Assembly: GCA_038235385.1 (NCBI GenBank)
Contig: JBBSTY010000003.1
Span: 1 to 64,000 of the forward strand
DNA: 64,000 nt
DNA from: JBBSTY01 sp038235385
GTDB lineage: Bacteria > Actinomycetota > Acidimicrobiia > Acidimicrobiales > Acidimicrobilacustridaceae
Direction: 5' to 3'
Of the stretch, positions 22,208 through 28,832 are shown in pieces. The notes under the pieces are model-generated. The model saw only the letters and a list, made by a program, of their open reading frames with translations. It had not been told where the DNA came from and did no database searches. Each line of letters begins with the position of its first letter. The first letter of the stretch is position 1. A program made the position numbers and the translations under genes.

Positions 22208-22541
22208 TCAGCTTCCGGAAAGGACCAGGAGCGCCTCGTCCTCGTCGGTTGCGAACTGCTCGATCGTCTCCTTGTGATCGAGGATCACGGTGGCGATGGC
22301 GACGGTGGTTGCCGAGCCGCAGCCACACGACCTTCGGCGGCGGACCGTGAAGAAGCGCCAGTTGGCGGAAGTCCGAGTCCTTCGACCTGACGATGTAGCC
22401 GTTCGCTCCGGCAAATGCCCACACCTCGCCGTCAGTCGCTTCCGCGAGCCCGAGCAGGGCGACGTGGGACGAGTCGGGGAAGACGTCGCGAACGTGGTCG
22501 AACAGACGCCGGGAGAGGTTCTGGCCGAACAGGAGCTTCAC
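22208..22541 (-). pseudogene. DUF5615 PIN-like toxin candidate, frameshifted
   Basis: From GTG 22541 the frame reads VKLLFGQNLSRRLFDHV, the DUF5615 N-terminus in which the Asp-containing FDxNLS motif appears as FGQNLS, and continues through RSKDSDFRQLALLHGPP to VVWLRLGN. The family's C-terminal helix (AIATVILDHKETIEQF, ending LLVLSGS) is in another frame, so about one base is surplus or lost near 22305-22310. Family proteins are PIN-like nuclease candidates paired with DUF433. The start overlaps the DUF433 stop (GTGA). Replacement of the first catalytic Asp by Gly as well as the frameshift suggests an inactive toxin. Confidence 0.75.
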
Positions 22542-22741
22542 GCCGAGGCGAGACGCCGCTCACGCATGGCTGCGAACTCCAGCGCGGCCCGCACGTGCTC
22601 GACCGTGAGCTCGGGGAAGTCGGAGACGATCTGCTCAGCTGTCATGCCCGACGCCAGGTACTCAAGGACGTCGTAGACCGCGATCCGCGTACCGACGAAG
22701 CACGGCTTGCCGCTGCGAACGCCCGGCCTCGTCTCGATCAA
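22538..22741 (-). CDS. DUF433 antitoxin-like protein
   Basis: A 67-residue DUF433 protein: RPGVRSGKPCFVGTRIAVYDV is the family signature, followed by the helical YLASGMTAEQIVSDFP and LTVEHVRAALEFA. DUF433 proteins are small winged-helix-like partners of DUF5615 PIN-like proteins and are presumed antitoxins and autoregulators. Its TGA overlaps the GTG of the downstream DUF5615 gene, the coupled arrangement typical of toxin-antitoxin pairs. Unlike its partner it is intact. Confidence 0.85.
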   Translation of the reverse strand: MIETRPGVRSGKPCFVGTRIAVYDVLEYLASGMTAEQIVSDFPELTVEHVRAALEFAAMRERRLASA

Positions 22742-22984
22742 AGTCGGTCAATACCACGCCTTCACCCTATTCGGCCGTAGCTCGATGCGGCTGCCGTTCG
22801 GCGCCGGACCTCCACCGGATCCGTGCCACATCAGATCACCGGTGGCACACTGGCGGGACCTCAGACGGCACGGATCCACGAGGGCTGTGCCGCCGGGCAC
22901 TCCCCCACGCCGCCGACGGCTCGACGCGCGGCGTCCTTCGACGAGCATCCACGCTTCAACCCCATCGCCGGCCAGGTGAGGCTG

Positions 22985-23100
22985 CCGGCGTACGCCACGA
23001 CGTGGCTCGACCAGCGGCCGAACCTGGGCCCCGCACCGTCGAGCTGTACGAGGGCGAGCTGCGGCTGCACATCCTTCCGGTGCTCGGCGACCTTGCTGAC
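22985..23100 (+). pseudogene. Tyrosine recombinase (phage integrase) N-terminal fossil
   Basis: Two adjacent frames read AYATTWLDQRPNL and then PRTVELYEGELRLHILPVLGDL. Together they reproduce the SAM-like core-binding domain that opens many actinophage-type integrases. A one-base shift lies near 23026-23032. No catalytic domain follows; the protease gene begins 90 bp later. The position next to the left tRNA repeat is where the island's integrase would be expected. Confidence 0.7.
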
Positions 23101-23193
23101 CCCGGACGAGCCGGCCCCGTGGTAGACATCCCGCGAGTCGCGGCCATCCCGACCTGCGGCTCAGGTCCGGGACAGAGAAGATGCGGAGGACGA

Positions 23194-24156
23194 GTGGATC
23201 CCAGGTTCGGTGCGGTGCTCGTCACGCGTCGGGCGAGAAGAGGACCACGGGCGATCGGCGTGTGCGCCACGGTCGCTGCGGTCATCGTGCTGTTGCTCGT
23301 GCCCTCCCCGGTCGGCGCGGTCGTCGGAGGGAGCGCGGCCGAGCCGGGTCAGTTCCCGTTCGCGGCCGTGCCGCTCCCCGACGACTGTTCCGCGGTGCTG
23401 ATCGCCCCGACGTGGGTGCTCTCGGCCGCCCACTGCGCCCGGTACACCGAGGAGCTGCGGATCGGCTCCACGGATCTCAGGTTCGGCGGCGAGGTCGTCG
23501 ACGTCAAGCGCAACGTGCCCCACCCGGACTACGTGGCGAACAGCGTGAGCGTGGCCCCGAACGACCTCCGACTGCTCGAGCTCGAGCACCCCGCGACCTC
23601 GACGCCCGTCTCGGTGATCGGACCGGACGAGCCGTCGCTCGAAGCGCCGGGCGTGGACGCCAACATCGCCGGATTCGGTGAGGTGTGCTCGCCGTTCGAT
23701 CCCGACGACGACTTCTGCTACGAGCGCACCGGGCTGCGCTGGGCGACGATGCCCCTCATCTCGTCATCGGCGTGCGCCGCCGCGCCCGATGCGTTCTACG
23801 CCACCGTCGACGGCACCAAGATGCTGTGCACCATGGTCCCCGGCGGCGGACGGTCGCCCTGCTTCCGTGACAGCGGTGGCCCGTTGGTCGTGGTGGACAA
23901 CGGCCGGATGGTGCTCGTGGGCACGGTCGACGGCGGCGCCGAACCCTGCGGCGCCCCCGGCTTCCCGGCCATCTACACGCGGGTGTCGGCCTTCCTCCCT
24001 TGGATCAGCGAGGTGACCGGCATCGACTTCGACGCACCCACGATCCCGACGACCACCACCACGACGACGAGCACCACCACGACGACCACCACGGCGCCGG
24101 CCATGGCCTCCACGCCGGCGGCGACGGTCGCGGTCGCCCCCGCGTTCACTGGCTGA
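23194..24156 (+). CDS. Secreted trypsin-like serine protease with Thr-rich tail
   Basis: A 320-residue S1-family protein. After a basic N-terminus and hydrophobic signal segment (ATVAAVIVLLLVPSPVGA) the mature domain begins VVGGSAAEPGQFPF, like activated trypsins. The catalytic triad is His80 (SAAHC), Asp124 (NDLRLLE) and Ser227 (DSGGP). The residue two before Ser, normally the oxyanion-hole Gly, is Arg225 (CFRDSGGP). The C-terminus is a low-complexity Thr run ending in APAFTG. GTG 23194 is preceded by GGAGGA only 3 bp away; a GTG at 23215 is possible. It lies inside the tRNA island. Confidence 0.85.
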   Translation: MDPRFGAVLVTRRARRGPRAIGVCATVAAVIVLLLVPSPVGAVVGGSAAEPGQFPFAAVPLPDDCSAVLIAPTWVLSAAHCARYTEELRIGSTDLRFGGEVVDVKRNVPHPDYVANSVSVAPNDLRLLELEHPATSTPVSVIGPDEPSLEAPGVDANIAGFGEVCSPFDPDDDFCYERTGLRWATMPLISSSACAAAPDAFYATVDGTKMLCTMVPGGGRSPCFRDSGGPLVVVDNGRMVLVGTVDGGAEPCGAPGFPAIYTRVSAFLPWISEVTGIDFDAPTIPTTTTTTTSTTTTTTTAPAMASTPAATVAVAPAFTG

Positions 24157-24496
24157 CGCGAGCGCTGCGGGCCGGCCGGCCGTTCAGGCGTTCGAGGACT
24201 TGTTGGCGGGGCTCCTGGGACAGCTTTCGAACCGACACGTCACAGAACGGCTCAGCAGAGTGATCAGCTGGCTCCTCTTCCTCGTCCGGTGGATCTACCG
24301 GTACCCGAGCCAGAAGCGTCCGGCCATCGAACAGGCCATCGCCGAGCACGATGTTCCGACCTCCACGGTGATCCGACTTCGTCGCCAGCACGAGGTCCGG
24401 GACCTCCTTCGCACTGTTGAGGCCCCTGGCCTGTCTGCATGATGTCTGTCGGGACCGAACGGACCTCGGCGGAGCCGTGCGTGGCGATCATGATCG
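24157..24496. other. Unassigned island segment between protease and Doc
   Basis: About 340 bp without a recognisable gene. An 80-codon plus-strand frame (24200-24442) has a short hydrophobic stretch (SWLLFLVRWIY) and a basic C-terminus; an 81-codon minus frame overlaps it. Neither has a known motif or clear ribosome-binding site, so neither is called. It is probably decayed island sequence. Confidence 0.4.
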
Positions 24497-24886
24497 TTAC
24501 CTTCGACCGCCGAGCTCCTCGAGGGCAGCAGCGATCTGCTCGACGGGAGGGCCGGATGCTGCGACGTCCATCACGAGGTCGTAAACCGCGTCGTTGCTTG
24601 CCCCGGCGACGCTCGATCCGTTGATCTCCAGGAACACTGCGGCCGCGAGCCAACCCAACCGCTTGTTCCCGTCGACCAGCGCGTGGTTGTTGACCGTCGA
24701 CTGGAGCAGAGCCGCGGCCTTCAGCCAAACAGTCGGGTACGCGTCCTCGCCACCGACGGTGGTTTGCGGGCGTGCGATCGCCGCTCCGAGCAACCCGACG
24801 TCTCGGATCGGCGGGGGATCGCCGAGCAGTCGCCGGGCGAGGTCGATCACGTCGTCGAGGTCGAGGTACTCGACGGGTTCGCTCAC
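24497..24886 (-). CDS. doc: Doc/Fic-fold toxin (death-on-curing family)
   Basis: A 129-residue Fic-fold protein. The active-site motif HALVDGNKR (residues 68-76) matches the Doc variant of HxFx(D/E)GN(G/K)R, in which Lys replaces the usual Gly. Doc proteins with this Lys phosphorylate elongation factor Tu and stop growth. Upstream, GLLGAAIARPQTTVGGEDAYPTVWLKAAALL is the family's N-terminal helix pair. The GTG start overlaps the antitoxin stop (GTGA), so translation is coupled. The reading frame is intact. EF-Tu as target is known for P1 Doc and inferred here. Confidence 0.9.
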   Translation of the reverse strand: MSEPVEYLDLDDVIDLARRLLGDPPPIRDVGLLGAAIARPQTTVGGEDAYPTVWLKAAALLQSTVNNHALVDGNKRLGWLAAAVFLEINGSSVAGASNDAVYDLVMDVAASGPPVEQIAAALEELGGRR

Positions 24887-25086
24887 GTGCCGAGGCGGTC
24901 GATGGCCTCGGCGTGGACGTCGGCGATCAGGTCGGCGGCCGCCGCTACCCGGGCGCGATGCTCGCCTCGCTCGACGTAGTCGCGGATCGCGCGTCGCGCC
25001 GCGTCCTGCATCGAGATGCCCTCCGCCACCGCCCGATCCTTGAGCGCCTGCTGCTCGTTCGGGGTGAGTCGCAACGTCATGGCCAT
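24883..25086 (-). CDS. Ribbon-helix-helix antitoxin partner of Doc
   Basis: A 67-residue protein beginning MAMTLRLTPNEQQALKDRAVAEGISMQDAA. This is a short beta strand (TLRLT) followed by two helices, the ribbon-helix-helix DNA-binding fold. The basic/acidic C-terminus (ARVAAAADLIADVHAEAIDRL) would thread into Doc. Start could be 25086 or the second Met at 25080. It overlaps doc by four bases, and a perfect inverted repeat lies 9 bp upstream, so autorepression is likely. Confidence 0.82.
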   Translation of the reverse strand: MAMTLRLTPNEQQALKDRAVAEGISMQDAARRAIRDYVERGEHRARVAAAADLIADVHAEAIDRLGT

Positions 25087-25407
25087 TCTCCAACGGTATC
25101 AGTCCGATACCACTGAGCTCGAGGGCGAGCAACCCGTCGGCGACCACGAACATCTGGGGCCACGACCTGCAGCGGCCCAAGGTTCAACGAGTCGGGCGGC
25201 GGTGAACTCGGCGATGCGCGACCCCCTCGCCGAGCTCGTTGCGGGCCAGATCGATCTCGCACCGCGCCAGACCGCCGTTGCGTCAACCGAACCGATCCCG
25301 CGTGGATCCCGCGTCCGCTTTCGTTCACCTCGGTCCGCTGGGTCCACCGCTGCCCCATCCAGGGCCGCCGGCGGTCGCTCACGTCCGCCGGTTCGGGTGG
25401 ACGTCGA
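25087..25407. other. Non-coding end of the island
   Basis: Apart from the operator palindrome, this 320-bp stretch between the antitoxin start and the right attachment repeat shows no recognisable gene. The segment 25306-25339 resembles 34257-34290 (28 of 34 identical), a weak hint of shared mobile-element ancestry. Confidence 0.4.
25095..25111 (-). promoter_or_regulatory. Operator palindrome of the RHH/Doc pair
   Basis: GGTATC-N5-GATACC, a perfect 6-bp inverted repeat with a 5-bp spacer, is located 9 bp upstream of the antitoxin start. Ribbon-helix-helix antitoxins usually bind such repeats to autoregulate their operons. Confidence 0.7.
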
Positions 25408-25500
25408 TTCCCAAGCTGAGAACGCGAGTTCGACTCTCGTCACCCGCTCCACCACGAAGGCCCAGTTCAGCCCCGGTTTCGGGCGCCTGGGCCTTCGTCG
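25408..25500 (+). repeat. Right attachment repeat (tRNA-Gly 3' half remnant)
   Basis: This copy starts at the TTCCC of the anticodon loop and includes the anticodon 3' side, T-arm, acceptor 3' strand, CCA and the 12-bp-stem hairpin. It lacks the 5' half and cannot make a tRNA. It matches 22020-22112 at 91 of 93 positions. Confidence 0.9.
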
Positions 25501-25594
25501 CGTTCGGGGTCGAAACGGCAGGCGTGACCTTGGCGTGACCCTACGGAACGGCCGGACTCCCGATGTGGTGCTGCGGACAGACGGGTTTCGAACG

Positions 25595-26478
25595 TCACCC
25601 GTCTGACGGCCAAGCGTCGAGGTACGAGCGGATCCGTCCAGAGGCCGCAGAGTTGGTCGAGCTCGCTGATGCTGGAGATTCGCCGACGAGGTCTTCGACA
25701 GTGCTGCCGGAACCATCACGGGCGTGGAGGTCGGCTCCGCGTTCAGCGAGGCGAACGAACGTCTTGTCGTTCGCACCGGCGGCCACGCAGAGCAATGGCG
25801 CTTGCCGTCGCCTTTGCGCGCCTCGATGCGAGCGCCGAGGCCCAACGCCGCGTCGGCCATCTCCGCATCGGCGATCCAGGCGATTCGGTGGAGGACTGTC
25901 TCGCGCTCCAGCCGCTGACGACGTCGATGTCTGCACCAGCCGAGACCATGCGGGCCAACACGGCGCCGCTCGACCACTCCTGATTGACCGTGCACAACAG
26001 CGGCGGGTAGCCAGGCGGGTTCACGTCGGCGCCGGCCGCCACGAGCTGGTCGAAGAAGCTGCTCGGGGGCCCCGGCCGGGAGTCCTCGTACACCGCTGTG
26101 GCCAGGATCGGCCACCCATCGTTCGAGTGGTTCGGGTTCGCACCCGCCTCGAGAAGCGCTACGACCGCTTCCGGCCGTCGGAATCCGAAGGCAAGCGCGA
26201 GCGGTGTGTCGCCGCTGGCGTCGAGCGCTTCGATGTCCTCCGGCCTGAGGTCGTCGGGAACCTTCGTGAGCTTCCCGCTTCGTGCGCTTCGGTGAAGTGG
26301 CGTGTACCCGTGAGCGGTCGCGGACGCGGGCGGTGAGCCAGCGCCAGCGAGGCGATCGGCCAACTCCCCGAACTCGTTGGCGTCGGCGAACGTCGCTGCC
26401 GTCCAGCCGATCCGCGAAACCCACGTCGGATCGGCGCCGTGGGTCAGGAGGAGCTCGACGATCTCGTCCGATCCGTCG
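25595..26478 (-). pseudogene. Ankyrin-repeat protein, truncated and frameshifted
   Basis: Ankyrin repeats are clear: DEIVELLLTHGADPTWVSRIGWTA, then ATAHGYTPLHRSARSGKL, SGDTPLALAFGFRRPEAV and VVALLEAGANPNHSNDGWP, and a later AGADVNPPGYPPL. The sequence then leaves the frame after AGADIDVVSGWSA; RETVLHRIAWIADAEM is in a second frame and FVRLAERGADLHARDG in a third, ending IRSYLDAWPSDG near 25595. The 5' end lacks a plausible start and runs into the integrase fragment at 26497. A protein-interaction role for the ancestral gene is likely, but this copy is broken at least three times. Confidence 0.75.
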
Positions 26479-26496
26479 CTGGCTGACTGGGGCCCG

Positions 26497-26774
26497 CGAG
26501 GCGAGCTGTGCGCATTGCGCTGGTGCGACTTCGACCTCGACGCCAGGACGGTTCGCATCGAGCGTTCGGTGTCGGCGACCAAGGCGCACGGGGTCTTATC
26601 AAGACCACCAAGACCGGACGCGTTCGACTCGTATCGATAACTGGGCCCGCGGGTTCCGCGCTGGAAGCACATCGCGACCGAGCTGTCGTCGTCGCGACTA
26701 CGGCTGGCCGTGAGATTCAACCCGACGACTTGGTGTTCACGAACGACCCGACCGCGCAACGACCGTGGCGACCC
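26497..26774 (+). pseudogene. Integrase catalytic-domain first half, frameshifted
   Basis: One frame reads PRGELCALRWCDFDLDARTVRIERSVSATKA with the catalytic-Arg box of tyrosine recombinases (RGELCALRW). The next frame continues IKTTKTGRVRLVSI, the beta-hairpin with the catalytic Lys, to DLVFTNDPTAQRPWRP. A frameshift lies near 26590. The expected HxLRH...GH...Tyr half is absent here; a matching fragment lies at 33480-33686 on the other strand. Confidence 0.75.
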
Positions 26775-26902
26775 ACTTCTTCGATCGCGAGCTCATCGAC
26801 CGGCTCGCCCGTGGCTTCGAGCTCATAGAAGTCAGCGATTTCACCGAAGGCGACCTCCCCCGCCGCCTCACCCGGATCACCATGCGGGTGCTTGATCCTT
26901 GA
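26768..26902 (+). pseudogene. Methyltransferase C-terminal remnant
   Basis: This frame reads ATHFFDRELIDRLARGFELI and on to SDFTEGDLPRRLTRITMR before a stop at 26902. The pattern (FFDRELI, GFELIEV, EGDLPRRL) is the usual end of TPMT/Methyltransf-like proteins. No N-terminal part precedes it; it is joined directly to the integrase fragment, marking a recombination junction near 26770. Confidence 0.6.
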
Positions 26903-26947
26903 CGCCCGGGAGAGTGGCCAGGAGCGTGAGAATCGCGCGGGTTGCGG

Positions 26948-26962
26948 TACCCTAGGGGGTAT
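26948..26962 (+). promoter_or_regulatory. CsoR/CstR-type operator overlapping a leaderless promoter
   Basis: TACCCTAGGGGGTAT, identical over 15 bp to 30063-30077, is a G/C-rich palindrome typical of CsoR-family sites. It contains the -10-like TACCCT and the ATG of the downstream gene (26961), so bound repressor would cover both the -10 and the start. Confidence 0.7.
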
Positions 26963-27206
26963 GAACATGTGCGGCACAACCCGTCTCCTCATCCCCGCCT
27001 TCCTCGTTGGGCTCGCAGTCGCCACCTTCGCGGGCAACGACGCCTACGGCTGGATTGCCGCGGCTCTGACCGGCACGGTGCTCTTCGCCGCGCAGCGGGT
27101 TCGCGGGACGAGCCTGACGTGCGCGATCTCGCCCCCGGCGGCCGTGGATCACCGCGTCGATCTGGATCTCCGCGACGGGGAGCACACCGAGCTCCCCACA
27201 CGCTGA
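26961..27206 (+). CDS. Small DUF2892-like membrane protein
   Basis: An 81-residue protein with a Cys near the N-terminus (MNMCGTTRLLIPAF), two hydrophobic segments (LLIPAFLVGLAVATFAG and WIAAALTGTVLFAAQ) and a second Cys (SLTCAISPP). This is the outline of the DUF2892/YgaP-membrane family, often fused or adjacent to rhodaneses. The start ATG lies inside the CstR-type operator with a TACCCT box 7 bp upstream. It therefore probably belongs to the sulfane-sulfur regulon across the strand boundary. The C-terminal ~25 residues are charged. The exact role is unknown. Confidence 0.7.
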   Translation: MNMCGTTRLLIPAFLVGLAVATFAGNDAYGWIAAALTGTVLFAAQRVRGTSLTCAISPPAAVDHRVDLDLRDGEHTELPTR

Positions 27207-27218
27207 GCTGACCGGGTG

Positions 27219-27821
27219 CTACTCGCGGCGAACGCGGACGAGGCAGTCGAGCGCCGGGCGCTCGGCGCCGGCCACGGCCCGTTCGACCGTCTCCGCGCGT
27301 TCCACGGTGACATCTATCCCAGCTGCGTCGAGATCGGCGAGGACGTCGGTGGATCGGTAGAGCACGTCCGGGTTCGGGGGTCCGCCGGTGCCGCCGGTGA
27401 GGTTGGTGCTGTCGTGCGCGACGACGAGCAGCGTGCCCCCGGGGGCTAGCGCCCGGCCGGCGACCCCGATGGCGTGGCGGCGCTGGTCGGCGGGGAGCTG
27501 CAGGTAGCAGACGGCGACGAGGTCGTAGCCGTCGGCGGGTGGGGTCCACGTGGTGGCGTCCGCGCAGATCCAGGTGACGTCGACGCCGCGGTCGGCGGCG
27601 AGACGCCGGCCCTTCTCGAGACCGACGTCGGAGAAGTCGACCCCGGTCGCGGTCCAGCCCTGCTCGGCCAGCCACACCGCATTGCGGCCCTCACCACACG
27701 CGAGATCAACGGCACGGCCGGGCGGCAGGGTGGCCGCTTCGGCGGCGAGGAAGATGTTCGGGTCGGCCTTCCACACGTACTCGGCGGTGGCGTAGCGGTC
27801 GTTCCAGTGGTTCGAGTCCAT
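27219..27821 (-). CDS. SAM-dependent methyltransferase (tellurite/thiopurine-type)
   Basis: A 200-residue class I methyltransferase. MDSNHWNDRYATAEYVW is the entry typical of TehB/TPMT-like proteins; motif I is AVDLACGEGRNAVWLAEQG near residue 39, followed by ATGVDFSDVGLEKGR. DLVAVCYLQLPADQ is the motif IV equivalent. Such enzymes methylate toxic chalcogen compounds or small thiols. It is the last gene of the rhodanese-TauE-MBL-AhpD run, 25 bp after the AhpD-like gene, which supports a sulfur-detoxification role. The reading frame is complete. Confidence 0.83.
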   Translation of the reverse strand: MDSNHWNDRYATAEYVWKADPNIFLAAEAATLPPGRAVDLACGEGRNAVWLAEQGWTATGVDFSDVGLEKGRRLAADRGVDVTWICADATTWTPPADGYDLVAVCYLQLPADQRRHAIGVAGRALAPGGTLLVVAHDSTNLTGGTGGPPNPDVLYRSTDVLADLDAAGIDVTVERAETVERAVAGAERPALDCLVRVRRE

Positions 27822-27846
27822 ACCGGTTCCTTGTGGTGCGGCGGTT

Positions 27847-28200
27847 TCAATCGTCGGTCGGCGGCGCCGCGAACTCGCGGAAGGCAGCCAGCGCGCGGGG
27901 TGCCCACACGCTCGCCGGTCCGCCGTTCATGAGCAAGGCGACGCCGAGCGCTTCGGCGACTTCTTCCTCGGTGGCGCCGGCCGCGGCCGCGGCGCGTGCG
28001 TGGTAGGCGACGCAGCCGTCGCAGTGTTCGACGACGCCGACGACGAGCGCCATCAGCTCCTTGATCCGACTCGGTAGCGCCCCGTCGGCCATCGCGGACT
28101 TGTGCATCGCGGCGAAGCCGGCCCAGGTATCGGGAATGGCCTTGCGCAGGTCACGGGTCGGTTCCCGGAGCTCGGCGGCGACGTCGTGGAAGTGGCCCAT
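27847..28200 (-). CDS. AhpD-like carboxymuconolactone decarboxylase-family protein
   Basis: A 117-residue all-helical protein with the AhpD active-site motif EHCDGCVAYHARAA (CxxC plus His, about residues 65-78). In AhpD this redox pair acts as a peroxidase or disulfide reductase. The family also includes decarboxylases, but the CxxC with downstream His favours redox chemistry. The N-terminal AAMHKSAMADGAL and C-terminal ALGVALLMNGGPA fit the family. It lies in the sulfur operon between the damaged MBL/thioredoxin region and the methyltransferase, consistent with handling thiol oxidants. Confidence 0.85.
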   Translation of the reverse strand: MGHFHDVAAELREPTRDLRKAIPDTWAGFAAMHKSAMADGALPSRIKELMALVVGVVEHCDGCVAYHARAAAAAGATEEEVAEALGVALLMNGGPASVWAPRALAAFREFAAPPTDD

Positions 28201-28228
28201 GGTGCGTTCCTCACAAGGTGGGTGGTGA

Positions 28229-28342
28229 TCAGACAGGGGTGAGGCCGAGGTCGGCTTCGATGGCAGCGCGGGGCTTGGCCCCGACGCTCTGGGCGACCGC
28301 TTGGCCATCACGGAACAGGGCAATGGTGGGGACGCCCTGGCT
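28229..28342 (-). pseudogene. Thioredoxin C-terminal remnant
   Basis: The frame reads SQGVPTIALFRDGQAVAQSV and AKPRAAIEADLGL before a stop at 28229. It is the cis-Pro loop (VPT), strand (IALFRDGQ) and last helix of thioredoxin. The CxxC half is missing; the fragment is spliced onto the end of the MBL-fold sequence, whose frame overlaps it to 28308. It cannot be a working thioredoxin. Confidence 0.8.
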
Positions 28343-28832
28343 CGGGGAGGGTGAGGACCCGCTCGCGCAGCGAGTGGTAGAGGTTGTGGGCGAACTCCTC
28401 GGCCCGGTCCGCCAGATCGGGGCGGCCCACGCCTTCGACGAAGAGGGGGTCGCCGGTGAGCACGACGTCGTCGCCCACGAAGTACATGGTCGATCCCATC
28501 GTGTGCCCGGGAGTGTTCATCGCCGCGACCGACATCGCGACACCACCGGGCAGTTCGTAGTGGTCGCCGTCGTGCAACGGCGTGTAGGCGAAGTCGAACG
28601 TGTCGGCCGGGTTCAGGTACAGGGTCGCGCCGGTGGCCTGGCTGGTGAGCTCGACCGGCTGGGTGAGCTCGCTCGAAGGGGCGGCGCCGTTCGTCGTCGA
28701 TCCGCTGCCGGTCGTCGCGGTCGGGTTGCGGGTGCACGCGGCCAGGCCCCCCACCGCGAGGAGGGCGCCGCCGGCGCCGAGACCGCCCAGGACCTGCCGT
28801 CGGCTCAGCCGGGCGCCATCGGCGGTGGTCAT
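28308..28832 (-). pseudogene. Chimeric lipoprotein-signal / truncated MBL-fold (persulfide-dioxygenase-like) protein
   Basis: The 174-codon open frame is a composite. Residues 1-30 are a Tat/lipoprotein signal (LSRRQVLGGLGAGG, then GGLAACTRNP), followed by a Ser/Thr linker. From about residue 60 it reads QATGATLYLNPADTFDFAYTP and on through NTPGHTMGSTMYFVGDDVVLTGDPLF and AEEFAHNLYHSLRERVLTLP, the middle of an MBL-fold/rhodanese-type sulfur dioxygenase. The metal-binding HxHxDH half and the C-terminal part are absent; the end shifts into Pro-rich residues over a thioredoxin fragment. ATG overlaps the TauE stop (ATGA), so it may be translated, but not as an active dioxygenase. Confidence 0.75.

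Larger units (their letters stand above)
22020..25500. mobile_element. Small genomic island integrated at tRNA-Gly, bounded by 93-bp repeats
   Basis: Direct repeats of the tRNA 3' half plus terminator delimit a 3,388-bp unit. Cargo: a DUF433/DUF5615 pair, a decayed integrase N-terminal fragment, a secreted trypsin-like protease and an RHH/Doc toxin-antitoxin pair. The repeats begin exactly in the anticodon loop, a common crossover site of tyrosine recombinases. No intact integrase remains, so the island looks fixed. Confidence 0.85.

Noticed and set aside
24200..24442. 80-codon plus-strand frame in the island
   Set aside because: No family, no ribosome-binding site, and an equally long frame on the other strand overlaps it.
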